A DNA stretch of 64,000 nt from the NCBI RefSeq assembly GCF_011801125.1, contig NZ_CP046171.1, positions 5,270,001 to 5,334,000 of the forward strand. The letters run 5' to 3'. The notes beneath the pieces are model-generated. The model saw only the letters and a list, made by a program, of their open reading frames with translations, had not been told where the DNA came from and did no database searches. The stretch comes from Nocardia brasiliensis (GTDB lineage Bacteria > Actinomycetota > Actinomycetes > Mycobacteriales > Mycobacteriaceae). Both the position numbers and the translations under genes were made by a program. Position 1 is the first letter of the stretch; each line of letters opens with the position of its first letter. This document shows positions 51,570 through 60,998 of this stretch, one piece after another.

Positions 51570-53570
51570 TCACGATCGATCGTCGAAACCGCGGCGAACC
51601 GCACCTGGCGCGTTCACCACGCCGGGGGTGCGGGCGCGGGTGGAGGAGCTCAGCTGCCAGGGCACGCTGGTGACCATGACGCCGGGCTCGAAGAGCAGCC
51701 GACCTTTGAGCCGCAGCGCACTCTGATTGTGCAGCACCTGTTCCCACCAGTGGCCGACGACGTATTCGGGAATGAACACGGTCACCACGTCGCGCGGTGC
51801 GTCCTTGTGCACGCGCTTCACGTAATCCAGCACGGGCTTGGTGATTTCGCGGTAGGGCGATTCGATCACCTTGAGCGGTACGGTGATATCGCTCTTCTCC
51901 CATGCGCGCACCAGCGCCCTGGTATCGGCGTCGTCGACATTCACCGTGATCGCCTCCAGCGTGTCGGGCCGGGTGGCGCGGGCGTAGGAGAGCGCCCGCC
52001 TGGTCGGCAGATGCAGCTTGGACACCAGCACGATCGAATGCGACCGGCTCGGCAGCACACCGTCCCACTCCTGGGACTCCAGCTCGCGCGAGACCGAATC
52101 GTAGTGCTTACGAATCATTTTCATCACGACGAAGATCGCCACCATGGTGGCGATGGCGATGTAGGCGCCCGCGAAGAACTTGGTGATGAGCACGATGATC
52201 AGCACCGTGCCGGTGGCGCTGAGGCCGACCGCGTTGATCACCCGGGACCGCTTCATCCGCGCGCGCTGCGCCGGGTCGGTCTCGGTGCGCAGCAGGCGGG
52301 TCCAGTGCCGCAGCATGCCGGTCTGGCTGAGCACGAACGAGACGAACACCCCGACGATGTAGAGCTGGATGAGCTTGGTCACCTCGGCGCCGAACAGCAC
52401 GACGAACGCGATCGCCGCGCCAGAGAGGAACAGGATGCCGTTGCTGAAGGCCAGCCGGTCGCCGCGGGTGTGCAGCTGCCGCGGCAGGTAACGGTCCTGC
52501 GCCAGAATCGAACCGAGCACCGGGAACCCGTTGAACGCGGTGTTCGCGGCGAGCACGAGGATCAGCGCGGTCACCGCGGTGATGAAGAAGAAGCCGATCG
52601 GGAAGCCGTGGAAGACGGTCTCGGCGAGCTGGGCGATCAGCGTCTTCTGGTGGTAGCCGGCGGGCGCGCCGACGAGGTCGGCGGTGTCGTGCGCGTAGAC
52701 GACGTTGATCTTCTGCGCCAGGATGATGATGCCCATCAACAGCACGACGGCGATGGTGCCGAGCATCAGCAGCGTGGTCGCGGCGTTGCGCGACTTCGGT
52801 TTCCGGAACGCGGGCACGCCGTTGCTGATCGCCTCGACGCCGGTGAGCGCGGCGCAGCCGGAGGAGAAGGACCGGGCGATCAAAAAGGCGAAGGCGAGTC
52901 CATACAGGTGCTCGTCCTCCGCCTTCAACCCGAATCCCGCCGATTCGGCCTGTAGTTCGTCGCCGAGTACGAAGATGCGGAACAGCCCCCAGCCGAGCAT
53001 GACGGCCATGCCGACGATGAAGGCGTAGGTCGGGATCGCGAACGCGGTGCCGGATTCCCGCACGCCGCGCAGGTTGATCGCGGTGAGCACGGCGATCGCG
53101 ACCACGGCGAACAGCACCTTGTGCGTGGCGACGAACGGGATGGCCGAGCCGATGTTGGAGGCGGCCGAGGAGATCGACACGGCCACGGTGAGCACGTAGT
53201 CGACCAGCAGCGCGCTGCCGACGGTCAGCCCGGCGGTCGGTCCGAGGTTGGTGGTCGCGACCTCGTAGTCACCGCCACCGGACGGGTAGGCGTGCACGTT
53301 CTGCCGGTAGCTGGCCACCACCACGGCCATCACGCACGCGACGGCCAAGCCGACCCAGGGCGCGTAGACGTAGGCCGAGATGCCCGCGGCGGAGAGCACC
53401 AGGAAGATTTCCTCCGGCGCGTAGGCCACCGAGGACATCGCGTCGGAGGCGAACACCGGCAGGGCGATGCGCTTCGGCAGCAGGGTATGGCCAAGCGAAT
53501 CACTACGGAAAGGCCTGCCCAGCAGCATTCGTTTCGCTGCCGTCGTCAACTTGGACACTGGAGCGAGCAT
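51570..53570 (-). CDS. APC-family permease (Rv2690c-like)
   Basis: This 666-residue membrane protein has 12 or so hydrophobic helices followed by a soluble C-terminal domain of about 170 residues (RSHSIVLVSKLHLPTRRALSYARATRPDTLEAITVNVDDADTRALV). The start of the body LLPKRIALPVFASDAMSSVAYAPEEIFLVLS and PSGGGDYEVATTNLGP mark the KUP/APC-like group. The chosen start is ATG 53568-53570. It is divergent from ceoB/ceoC and could move potassium or amino acids; context favours a link with ion balance. Confidence 0.85.
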   Translation of the reverse strand: MLAPVSKLTTAAKRMLLGRPFRSDSLGHTLLPKRIALPVFASDAMSSVAYAPEEIFLVLSAAGISAYVYAPWVGLAVACVMAVVVASYRQNVHAYPSGGGDYEVATTNLGPTAGLTVGSALLVDYVLTVAVSISSAASNIGSAIPFVATHKVLFAVVAIAVLTAINLRGVRESGTAFAIPTYAFIVGMAVMLGWGLFRIFVLGDELQAESAGFGLKAEDEHLYGLAFAFLIARSFSSGCAALTGVEAISNGVPAFRKPKSRNAATTLLMLGTIAVVLLMGIIILAQKINVVYAHDTADLVGAPAGYHQKTLIAQLAETVFHGFPIGFFFITAVTALILVLAANTAFNGFPVLGSILAQDRYLPRQLHTRGDRLAFSNGILFLSGAAIAFVVLFGAEVTKLIQLYIVGVFVSFVLSQTGMLRHWTRLLRTETDPAQRARMKRSRVINAVGLSATGTVLIIVLITKFFAGAYIAIATMVAIFVVMKMIRKHYDSVSRELESQEWDGVLPSRSHSIVLVSKLHLPTRRALSYARATRPDTLEAITVNVDDADTRALVRAWEKSDITVPLKVIESPYREITKPVLDYVKRVHKDAPRDVVTVFIPEYVVGHWWEQVLHNQSALRLKGRLLFEPGVMVTSVPWQLSSSTRARTPGVVNAPGAVRRGFDDRS

Positions 53571-53799
53571 AGCGGCACCGGCGCCGTTTCCGGACTCGGC
53601 AGGCACGGCGTAACCACCCAGCAACCCCGGCGCGGCGCGATCCGGCGCCCGGCTCGACACCGTCGGTGTTGCGCACGCGACTGTCAGGTTTGGCGCCGCG
53701 GCGGAGGGGGAACGTGGCCGATGGAATCATTCGACGGGTACCGTTCGACCGGATGGGAAGCAGACCGAACACCACGGTTCCAGGAACGAGGGTTGCACG

Positions 53800-54465
53800 G
53801 TGTACGTAGTGGTCATGGGGTGTGGACGCGTCGGTTCGGCGCTGGCTCGCGCCCTGGTCCGAGTCGGCCACGAGGTCACGGTGATCGACCGCGATCCCAG
53901 CGCCTTCCTGCGGCTCGGCGCGGACTTCCCCGGCGAGCGCGTCACCGGCGTCGGCTTCGACCGAGATGTGCTGGTACGGGCGGGAATCGAGCGGGCCGAC
54001 GCGTTCGCCGCGGTCTCCTCCGGGGACAACTCCAACATCATCTCCGCCCGGGTGGCCAGGGAGATGTTCGGCGTCGAACGGGTGGTCGCGCGCATCTACG
54101 ACGCGAAGCGGGCCGAGGTGTACGAACGGCTCGGCATCCCGACCATCGCGACGGTGCCGTGGACCACCGACCGGTTCCTGCGCACGCTCATCAGCGACAC
54201 CAGCACGACCACGTGGCGCGACCCCACCGGCACGGTCGCAGTTACCCCGCTGCCACTGCACGAGGATTGGTACGGCCGTACCGTCCGCGACCTGGAGCAG
54301 ACGGTCGGCGTCCGGGTCGCCTTCATCATCCGGTTCGGCCAGGGCCTGCTGCCCGACGGCAAGACCATCGTGCAGGCCGACGATCTCGTCTACGCCGCCG
54401 CGACATCCGGCTCGGTGGGCGAGGCCATCGCGCTGGCAGGCAAGCCCCCCGTGAGCGAGGACTGA
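53800..54465 (+). CDS. ceoB: Potassium uptake regulatory protein CeoB (TrkA type)
   Basis: This 221-residue cytoplasmic RCK protein has an N-terminal Rossmann domain (MYVVVMGCGRVGSALARALVRVGHEVTVIDRD; G-x-G-x-x-G) binding NAD(H), and a C-terminal TrkA-C domain (VAVTPLPLHEDWYGRTVRDLEQTVGVRVAFIIRFGQGLLPDGKTIVQADD). It gates a Trk-type potassium channel according to redox or nucleotide state. It is followed by ceoC after two bases. Matches Rv2691. Confidence 0.93.
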   Translation: MYVVVMGCGRVGSALARALVRVGHEVTVIDRDPSAFLRLGADFPGERVTGVGFDRDVLVRAGIERADAFAAVSSGDNSNIISARVAREMFGVERVVARIYDAKRAEVYERLGIPTIATVPWTTDRFLRTLISDTSTTTWRDPTGTVAVTPLPLHEDWYGRTVRDLEQTVGVRVAFIIRFGQGLLPDGKTIVQADDLVYAAATSGSVGEAIALAGKPPVSED

Positions 54466-54467
54466 AC

Positions 54468-55139
54468 ATGAAGGTGGCCATCGCAGGCGCAGGCGCCGTC
54501 GGCCGATCCATCGCCAGGGAACTCCTGCGCGGCGGGCACAGCGTCATGCTGCTGGAACGCCAGCTCGACCACATCGATCCCGAGGCGATCCCGGACGCGG
54601 TCTGGGTGCATGCCGACGCCTGCGAGCTGTCGCTGCTCGAGGACGCGGGCCTGGAAACCTACGAGGTGGTCATCGCCGCCACCGGTGACGACAAGGCGAA
54701 CGTGGTGCACAGCCTGCTCGCCAAGACCGAGTTCGGGGTGCGCCGGGTGGTGGCGCGGGTCAACGATCCGCGCAACGAGTGGCTCTTCGACAGCTCCTGG
54801 GGTGTCGACGTCGCGGTGTCCACCCCGCGCCTGCTCGCCTCGCTGGTCGAAGAGGCCGTGACGGTGGGCGATCTGGTGCGGCTGATGACACTGCGCCAGG
54901 GCCAGGCGAATCTGGTGGAGATCACCCTGCCCGGCGACACCGCGCTCGCCGGAAAGCCGGTGCGCACGCTCACCCTGCCGCGCGATGCCGCCCTGGTGAC
55001 GATCCTGCGCGGCGGGCGGGTGATCGTGCCGCAGCCCGACGATCCGTTCGAGGGCGAGGACGAGCTGTTGTTCGTCACCTCGGTGGAGGCAGAAGAGGAC
55101 CTGCGCTTCGAACTCGCCAACCACGGCATCAAGCCTTGA
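54468..55139 (+). CDS. ceoC: Potassium uptake regulatory protein CeoC (TrkA type)
   Basis: This 223-residue second RCK subunit has MKVAIAGAGAVGRSIARELLRGGHSVMLLER at the N-terminus and a TrkA-C domain at the end (LVEITLPGDTALAGKPVRTLTLPRDAALVTILRGGRVIVPQPDD). It is separated from ceoB by two bases (TGAACATG), so the pair is translated together. No channel subunit (TrkH) is in the window; the divergent APC permease may be the functional partner. Matches Rv2692. Confidence 0.93.
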   Translation: MKVAIAGAGAVGRSIARELLRGGHSVMLLERQLDHIDPEAIPDAVWVHADACELSLLEDAGLETYEVVIAATGDDKANVVHSLLAKTEFGVRRVVARVNDPRNEWLFDSSWGVDVAVSTPRLLASLVEEAVTVGDLVRLMTLRQGQANLVEITLPGDTALAGKPVRTLTLPRDAALVTILRGGRVIVPQPDDPFEGEDELLFVTSVEAEEDLRFELANHGIKP

Positions 55140-55177
55140 CTCCCCGACAGGGCTGATGCGCGCGGGCCGCGCACGAG

Positions 55178-55804
55178 CTACGCGGCCGACTTCAGTTCCG
55201 CGCGCAGCTTGTTCAGCGCGCGATGCTGCATCACCCGCACGACGCCGGGGCTGGTACCGATCGCCGCCGCGGTCTGCGCGGCCGACCAGCCGAGCACGAT
55301 CCGCATGACCAGCACCTCACGATGCGCGGGCGCGAGGATCTTCATGAGTTCCCTGGTGGCCGCGCCGCGTTCGGAGGCCAGCGCCCACTCCTCCGGTCCG
55401 GCGGCGGTGCACGGCGCGTCCGGCAGATCGGCCATCGGATAGGTGGGGTGCTGCTGGGAGCGGCGGAACGCGTCGGAGACCTTGTTCGAGGCGATGCCGT
55501 AAACGAAGGCGAGGAAGGACTTGCCCTGGTCCCGGTAGCGCGGGATCGCCTTCACGGTGGCGATCAGGATCTCCTGCACCACGTCGTCGGCCGTGACCTG
55601 CAGATGCGCCGTATTACCAAGGCGCGCACCGCAATACCGGCGAACCAACGGGTGCACGATGCGGACGATCTCGCTGACCGCACCGCGATCGCCCGCCGCG
55701 GCGGGACCGATCAACTTGTCCAGTTCGGCGCCGACGCGGCGGCTCTCCGACAGGGCCGGATGATGCTTCTTCGACGGTGCTGCGGTGTTGTGCTCGGTGG
55801 CCAC
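55178..55804 (-). CDS. ECF-type RNA polymerase sigma factor (SigD/ShbA-like)
   Basis: This 208-residue sigma factor starts at GTG 55802-55804 after AAAGGA. Region 2 is DDVVQEILIATVKAIPRYRDQGKSFLAFVYGIASNKVSDAFRR; region 4 is ELMKILAPAHREVLVMRIVLGWSAAQTAAAIGTSPGVVRVMQHRALNKLR. A short linker (TYPMADLPDAP) joins them. No anti-sigma gene is adjacent. In Streptomyces the related ShbA transcribes the principal sigma gene; sigA itself is at the right end of this window. It interrupts the conserved ceoC-DUF3159 order. Confidence 0.88.
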   Translation of the reverse strand: MATEHNTAAPSKKHHPALSESRRVGAELDKLIGPAAAGDRGAVSEIVRIVHPLVRRYCGARLGNTAHLQVTADDVVQEILIATVKAIPRYRDQGKSFLAFVYGIASNKVSDAFRRSQQHPTYPMADLPDAPCTAAGPEEWALASERGAATRELMKILAPAHREVLVMRIVLGWSAAQTAAAIGTSPGVVRVMQHRALNKLRAELKSAA

Positions 55805-55970
55805 GTCCGAGTCCTTTCGTGCGATCGTGCGTGTTTTTCGGTACGCAACGATCGTCTGCCGAACTCGGGTCGCCTTCCAGACACCCCAGGGTGGGTAACC
55901 ACCCACCTCTGCGGTGGAATCCCCCGCACCCCACTGTGTTTTCGCGGGACGTGCCCGCGGAGTTAACGCG

Positions 55971-56684
55971 CTACGCGGCTTCGGTGGCCGCGGCGCCGCG
56001 GCGCACGGGCAAATGCCCCGCACGGCGCACCGCCCACACCGTGACCACCAGCGCGACCGCCGTCAGCGGCCAGCCCATCGCGATCCGGGCGACGGCGAGC
56101 CACCCGGTCCGATCGGTGTCGTAGAGCTGGGACTGCACCAGGTAGCGGGCGCCGAACACGACCACCCAGGTGGTGGTCGCCAGGTAGTAGAGGCGCTGCA
56201 CGCGCGCATCGGAACGCCAGTCGGTGCCGTGGCCGTTGAGCACGCCCCAGATCACGCCGACCAGCGGCCAGCGCACCAGCATCGACACCAGGAACACCCC
56301 CGCGTACACCAGGCTGGTGTAGATGCCGAACAGGAAGAATCCCTTCGCCTCGCCCATCCGGTAGGCGATGAACGCGCAGATACCGACGCCGAGGAAGCCG
56401 GAGATGGCGGGCTGGATGGGGCTGCGCCGCACGAGGCGCCAGATCAAGATCAGTGCGGCCGCGCCGAGCGCGGCCCAGATGGCGGCGGTCAGGCCCGCGA
56501 ACCCGTTCACGGGGACGAAGACGACAACGGGGACGGTCGAAGAGATCAGACCGCTGAACCCGCCGAGCTGCTCGAGCAGGGTCTGCTCGGCGACGGCTTC
56601 GTCAGGGTCGACCGCGTCGGGGTCGAGAGCCGTTGCGGGCTCGATCTGTTCGCCTGGGGCGGCGTTGTCGTTGCTCGATGGCAT
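55971..56684 (-). CDS. DUF3159 membrane protein (Rv2693c-like)
   Basis: This 237-residue protein has an acidic N-terminus and five or so membrane helices (LISSTVPVVVFVPVNGFAGLTAAIWAALGAAALILIWRLV, FLGVGICAFIAYRM and others). The pattern matches DUF3159, a conserved actinobacterial family of unknown function. It lies three bases after the OB-fold gene on the same strand and is co-transcribed with it. Confidence 0.9.
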   Translation of the reverse strand: MPSSNDNAAPGEQIEPATALDPDAVDPDEAVAEQTLLEQLGGFSGLISSTVPVVVFVPVNGFAGLTAAIWAALGAAALILIWRLVRRSPIQPAISGFLGVGICAFIAYRMGEAKGFFLFGIYTSLVYAGVFLVSMLVRWPLVGVIWGVLNGHGTDWRSDARVQRLYYLATTTWVVVFGARYLVQSQLYDTDRTGWLAVARIAMGWPLTAVALVVTVWAVRRAGHLPVRRGAAATEAA

Positions 56685-56687
56685 ACG

Positions 56688-57065
56688 TCAGCTGTTCCCG
56701 CGCAATTCGTAGTAGGGGTTGTAGATCACTTTGCGGCCGTCTCGATCGCCGACCCGGCCGCGCACCAAGATACGTCGTCCCGGCTCGATCCCGGGAATCC
56801 GCCGGCGACCGATCCACACCAGGGTGATGGCATCGGTGCCGTCGAAGAATTCCGCTTGCACAGTGGCGCCCACGGACTTCGGACACGCTTCGACGCTGCG
56901 TAGCCTACCGAGCATGGTTGCCTCGTCGCCGCGGCGACACTCCGAGGCCCGGCACGCACCGGAGGCTTCGGATTTCTCGGCGAGTTCTTCTGCGTCCAAC
57001 TGGTCGATATCTTCGGTCAGTCTGCGGCCCAGACGTCGAAAATACCCTGAGGCTGCGGATGACAT
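56688..57065 (-). CDS. OB-fold nucleic-acid-binding protein (Rv2694c-like)
   Basis: This 125-residue protein has an N-terminal helix (SSAASGYFRRLGRRLTEDIDQLDAEELAEKS), then an OB fold: ATMLGRLRSVEACPKSVGATVQAEFFDGTDAITLVWIGRRRIPGIEPGRRILVRGRVGDRDGRKVIYNPYYEL. CRASECRRGD may hold a metal. It likely binds single-stranded nucleic acid. The ATG at 57063-57065 is divergent from the hydrolase gene. Confidence 0.88.
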   Translation of the reverse strand: MSSAASGYFRRLGRRLTEDIDQLDAEELAEKSEASGACRASECRRGDEATMLGRLRSVEACPKSVGATVQAEFFDGTDAITLVWIGRRRIPGIEPGRRILVRGRVGDRDGRKVIYNPYYELRGNS

Positions 57066-57160
57066 TTCGCACGCTCTCCTGCATAGAGCAGACAGTGTGG
57101 GTCGCACACCATCGTGGTTTCCACATACGACCGGCAGTGGCCGTACCCCCGCCACTGTAG

Positions 57161-57916
57161 ATGCCCCGGACCACCCCCGCTACGCTCGGACCGGTGTTCG
57201 ACTCCCCACACTCCGTGTCGCCCGCTCAGGTCGTCGTAGCCTTGCCCGGCAGCGGATCCGACGCGGATTTCGCCCGGCGTGCCTTCGAGCCGGCCGGCAG
57301 AGCGCGCCGGCTCGACGTGGTCGCGGTAGAGCCCGATCCAACCGGCGTGGTCGAGAGCTACCGCGCCGCGCTCGACACCGCCGCCGCGACGGGTCCTGTT
57401 GTTGTGGCGGGAATCTCGCTCGGCGCGGCGGTCGCGATCGAGTGGGCCGCCGAACATCCGGAGCTGACCGCGGGCGTGGTCGCGGCGCTGCCCGCGTGGA
57501 CCGGTTCCGACACCGCCGCCTGCCCCGCCACGGTGAGCGCCGGGTTGACCGCGGCCCAGTTGCGCACCGAAGGACTCGAGGCCGTCGTCGAGCGGATGCA
57601 GGCCAGCAGTCCCGCCTGGCTCGCCGCCGCGCTCACCCAATCCTGGCGCTCGCAGTGGCCCGATCTGCCGAGCGCGCTGGACGAGGCCGCCGACTACAAA
57701 TGGCCGGGCACCGAACGGCTCAGCACGCTCGAGGTGCCGGTGGCCGTGGTGACGGCCGTCGACGACCCGGTGCATCCATTCGCCATCGCCGAGGAGTGGG
57801 CCGCACTGATCCCGCGCTCCGCGATCCACCGGATCACCCTGGCCGACCTCGGCGCCGAACCGGCCGTGCTGGGCCACACCGGCTTCGCCGCACTCACCCG
57901 CACCGGCGCCTTCTGA
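57161..57916 (+). CDS. Alpha/beta hydrolase-like protein (Rv2695-like)
   Basis: This protein of about 250 residues has VVVALPGSGSDADFARRAFEPAGRARRLDVVAVEP and a nucleophile elbow GISLGAAVAIEWAAEHP (Ser). The acid may be in TAVDDPVHPFAIAEEW and the His is near LGHTGFAAL. The start is uncertain: ATG 57161 or GTG 57194 (FDSPHSVSPAQ). It sits in the conserved core block and is probably a cytoplasmic esterase of unknown substrate. Confidence 0.85.
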   Translation: MPRTTPATLGPVFDSPHSVSPAQVVVALPGSGSDADFARRAFEPAGRARRLDVVAVEPDPTGVVESYRAALDTAAATGPVVVAGISLGAAVAIEWAAEHPELTAGVVAALPAWTGSDTAACPATVSAGLTAAQLRTEGLEAVVERMQASSPAWLAAALTQSWRSQWPDLPSALDEAADYKWPGTERLSTLEVPVAVVTAVDDPVHPFAIAEEWAALIPRSAIHRITLADLGAEPAVLGHTGFAALTRTGAF

Positions 57917-58039
57917 CCGAATCACACTGGCGCGCAAAGAATCTCACGGCGGCGTCGCCGGTAAGGGCGGCCCACGGCACGGGTCGATCCCCCTCCCGCG
58001 GAAATACGCGCGGTGGGCGCGCTCCCCAGTTGGTCGGCC

Positions 58040-58100
58040 GATCAGGAGGAAATGGTGGCGGCATCGGCCGAGAGGCTCCCGCCACCATTTCCTCGTGATC
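58040..58100. terminator. Long hairpin between convergent genes
   Basis: The left arm 58040-58061 (GATCAGGAGGAAATGGTGGCGG) pairs with the right arm 58079-58100 at about 21 of 22 positions, with a 17-nt loop. It lies between the hydrolase and DUF3710 genes, which face each other, and probably ends transcription from both sides. Confidence 0.7.
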
Positions 58101-58155
58101 AATTGACCAGTACCGACCGCGCGGCGCGTCGCGGCGAGTCGGGTTGGTCGGCGGG

Positions 58156-59001
58156 TTAGTTGAGGCCGAGTTGCTGCATGGCGGAGCCGTCGGCACCGCG
58201 GCGCGGCCCCTCCGGCAGGCGCGGCGGCAGCTGCGGGGTGGCCTGTGCCTGCGCCTGGGCCTGCATCTGCTGCTGTTGCGCGTCGATCTGCGCCTGATGC
58301 GCCGCGGCCAGCTGTTCGGCCAGTTCCTGCGGCAGCACCACGGGCAGCGGCTCGCGCACCGGCAACGGATCGTCACCACGACGAACCACGGTCTCGCGCA
58401 AGATCGCCCGAGCCGCCGCGACCAGCGGGCTGCCCTCGTTCGCCGCGCCGGACGGGCCCGCCGCGACCAGCCGCACCATCCAGCGCGGTCCGTCGACCCC
58501 GATGAACCGCAGGTCGGCGCCCTCGGTGAGAGCCAGCAGTTCCCGGCCCCACGGGCCGGTCTCCACCGCGACCCGGGAGCCGTCCTTGCGCAGCGATTCC
58601 GCGAGATCCGCGGCCACGGTGCGCCACTGGCCCGCCGACTTGGGCGCCGCGTACGCCGCGACGGTGATCCGTCCGTGTTCGGTCGCCAGGTGCACGGCCT
58701 GCGGTGCGCCGTCGGGGGTCATCTCGACCTGCAGCTGACCGCCCTGCGGCACCGGCAGAATCACCGAGCCCAGATCGAGCCGCTGCTCGGCGATCCGCTC
58801 CAGCAGCTCGGCCACGTCGTCGTAGTCGTGCGGGCCCGACGGCGTCTCGTCCTCGGCGGCGACATGGCGACCGGCGGGCACGATCGGGTGCTCGTCGGTG
58901 TCGTAGTCGTCCTCGTCGAAGTCCTCGACCTCGTCGTAGTCGTCTGCCTGGTACCGGTCGTCGTAGTCCGCAGACCGCTTCTTCTTGCCGAACAGTCCCA
59001 T
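58156..59001 (-). CDS. DUF3710 family protein (Rv2696c-like)
   Basis: This 281-residue conserved actinobacterial protein of unknown function has a basic then very acidic N-terminus ([39 protein letters not shown]). The body includes LDLGSVILPVPQGGQLQVEMTPDGAPQAVHLATEHGRITVAAYAAP and TGPWGRELLALTEGADLRFIGVDGPRWMVR. The C-terminal tail is rich in Gln and Ala. Its ATG overlaps the last base of the dut stop, so it is translated after dut. Confidence 0.9.
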   Translation of the reverse strand: MGLFGKKKRSADYDDRYQADDYDEVEDFDEDDYDTDEHPIVPAGRHVAAEDETPSGPHDYDDVAELLERIAEQRLDLGSVILPVPQGGQLQVEMTPDGAPQAVHLATEHGRITVAAYAAPKSAGQWRTVAADLAESLRKDGSRVAVETGPWGRELLALTEGADLRFIGVDGPRWMVRLVAAGPSGAANEGSPLVAAARAILRETVVRRGDDPLPVREPLPVVLPQELAEQLAAAHQAQIDAQQQQMQAQAQAQATPQLPPRLPEGPRRGADGSAMQQLGLN

Positions 59002-59492
59002 TACGCCTCCTTGCCGGCTGCCCGGACCGCACCGGTCAGACTCGCGTGACCGCCGCTGGACCCGTAACCGCCCGCGCCCCTGCTCGTCTCGTCGAGCGAG
59101 TCGACCTCGACGAAATCCACCAACTCGACCCGCTGCACCAGCAGCTGCGCGATCCGATCGCCCCGGCGCAGCTCGATCGGGGTGCGCGGATCGTGATTGA
59201 TCAGGCAGACCTTGATCTCGCCGCGGTATCCGGCGTCGACGGTGCCCGGGGTGTTCACCACCGACAGACCGGCCTTGGCGGCCAGTCCCGAGCGGGGATG
59301 GATGAGACCGACCGTGCCGACCGGCAGCGCGACCGCCAGGCCGGTGCCGACCAGCGCCCGCTCCCCCGGTTCCAGGATCACGTCGGCGGTGGTGCACAGG
59401 TCCACGCCCGCGTCGCCGGGATGGGCGCGCGTCGGCAGGGGAATGCCGGGATCGAGCCGCAGCACCGCTATCGGTGGCAGTTCACTGTTCAC
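59001..59492 (-). CDS. dut: Deoxyuridine 5'-triphosphate nucleotidohydrolase
   Basis: This 163-residue trimeric dUTPase hydrolyses dUTP to dUMP and PPi, protecting DNA from uracil. Motifs in order: [66 protein letters not shown] and the C-terminal [14 protein letters not shown] arm. The start is GTG 59490-59492. Matches Rv2697c; co-transcribed with DUF3710. Confidence 0.97.
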   Translation of the reverse strand: MNSELPPIAVLRLDPGIPLPTRAHPGDAGVDLCTTADVILEPGERALVGTGLAVALPVGTVGLIHPRSGLAAKAGLSVVNTPGTVDAGYRGEIKVCLINHDPRTPIELRRGDRIAQLLVQRVELVDFVEVDSLDETSRGAGGYGSSGGHASLTGAVRAAGKEA

Positions 59493-59621
59493 GACTCGGC
59501 CTCCTGGTAGTCGGCTCCCTCGTGAGCGGGACTTGGTGTGTCCATGGTTCGCTCGCTTCGCTCCCTCACGTTGGTCGAGCCTACGCGTACAGCCCGGACA
59601 GACGTGACTTAGTGTTGACTC

Positions 59622-60134
59622 GTGTCGGACCAGCCCAACCCAGTGACTATGGACGAGAAACAGCCGAAACCACAGCCCTATCGCGAGCGCCTCTGGGTGC
59701 CGCTGTGGTGGTGGCCGGTGGCCTTCGCCGTGACCGGCCTGCTGGCTGCCGAAATCCATATGGGCGCACCGGGTTTGCGTGCCTGGCTGCCGTATGTGCT
59801 GCTGTTCCCGGTGCCGGTGTGGGTACTGCTCTGGCTGAGCAGGCACCGGGTGGAGGTCGCCGCTGATGCGTCGGGCACGCTGGAGCTACGCGCCGATCGC
59901 GCGCATCTACCGGTGAATTTCGTTGCCCGTGCGGCCATCGTCGCCCACACGGCCAAGAGCGCGGCGCTGGGTCGCCAGCTCGACCCCGCCGCCTATGTTC
60001 AGCACCGGCCATGGATCGGGCCGATGGTGTTGCTCGTGCTCGACGATCCCGACGACCCGACGCCGTACTGGCTGGTCAGTACGCGCAAGCCCGAACGAGT
60101 CCTGGCCGCGCTCGGAGTGCCGAGCGCGGGCTGA
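59622..60134 (+). CDS. DUF3093 membrane protein (Rv2698-like)
   Basis: This 170-residue protein has two hydrophobic helices near the N-terminus ([23 protein letters not shown] and [25 protein letters not shown]), then a soluble domain ending [19 protein letters not shown]. The conserved [12 protein letters not shown] opening is the DUF3093 mark. The start is GTG 59622. No function is known. Confidence 0.9.
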   Translation: MSDQPNPVTMDEKQPKPQPYRERLWVPLWWWPVAFAVTGLLAAEIHMGAPGLRAWLPYVLLFPVPVWVLLWLSRHRVEVAADASGTLELRADRAHLPVNFVARAAIVAHTAKSAALGRQLDPAAYVQHRPWIGPMVLLVLDDPDDPTPYWLVSTRKPERVLAALGVPSAG

Positions 60135-60181
60135 TGGCCTGGAACTCGCGCCGAGATCGTTGACCGAGCGGTGTGGTGGAG

Positions 60182-60484
60182 CTAGGCCGCGCAGTCCATG
60201 CAAATCATCTGACCGCCCTTCTCGCTGGCCAGCCTGCTGCGGTGGTGCACGAGGAAGCAGCTGGAGCAGGTGAACTCGTCGGCCTGCTTCGGGATCACTC
60301 GAACCGTCAGCACTTCCTCGGACAGGTCCGCGCCGGGAAGCTCGAACGACTCCGCGGTATCGGATTCGTCGATATCCACGACGGCGGACTGTGCCTCGTT
60401 ACGACGAGCCTTCAGCTCCTCCAGCGAATCTTCCGACACGTCGTCGGTTTCGGTGCGCCTCGGTGCGTCATAGTCGGTTGCCAT
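60182..60484 (-). CDS. DUF4193 zinc-ribbon protein (Rv2699c-like)
   Basis: This 100-residue protein has an acidic N-terminus (MATDYDAPRRTETDDVSEDSLEELKARRNEAQS) and a C-terminal four-cysteine motif: CSSC and CMDC, 19 residues apart (FTCSSCFLVHHRSRLASEK..MICMDCAA). It probably binds zinc. Essentially all Mycobacteriales carry this family next to cei; no role is settled. Confidence 0.93.
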   Translation of the reverse strand: MATDYDAPRRTETDDVSEDSLEELKARRNEAQSAVVDIDESDTAESFELPGADLSEEVLTVRVIPKQADEFTCSSCFLVHHRSRLASEKGGQMICMDCAA

Positions 60485-60998
60485 GTCGTCTTCCCCTCGT
60501 CCTTACTTCGTATATCCCGGACCGGCTCGCTCACACCGACCCCGTCAGGATCGCCGTGACTCGTACCGCCCCGCCGGTGGTGCACGTCACACGCACACCG
60601 GTCACTCATCAGGGCGGATCGGGCTGATCCACTCCGGATAGCGCTCGGTAAACGCAGGACATGCCCTACTTGTTCCCGCGACCGACCACCAATTTCGCCA
60701 CCGGCGATTCGATCTGGGCCGCCAGACAATAGCGGACCCCGCGACAAAAGTCGCAATCAAAACACAGACGATTCGAAACCGACGGGTAATCGACACCATC
60801 TGTCGTGCTGGCCGAGACCTGGCCGCATGTTGCCCCCTACCTGGGGCGCGTCCGCCACACATGCCGACCGGTCGGCTCTGTCTATGTGCCGTTGCCCACG
60901 CCGCACCGATCCGGCCGGTCGGCTTTCCCTCGGGCGTGGCAAGCCGCGCGAACTCCGTCGGCCTGCCTGCGCCGGGACCGGAAACCTTTTCGTAGAGT
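60485..60998. other. Divergent promoter region, no gene supported
   Basis: This lies between DUF4193 (minus) and cei (plus). Frames in this stretch look like composition artefacts. It contains an A+T-richer patch (60725-60800) that could hold promoters. No clear operator or riboswitch was recognised. Confidence 0.4.
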
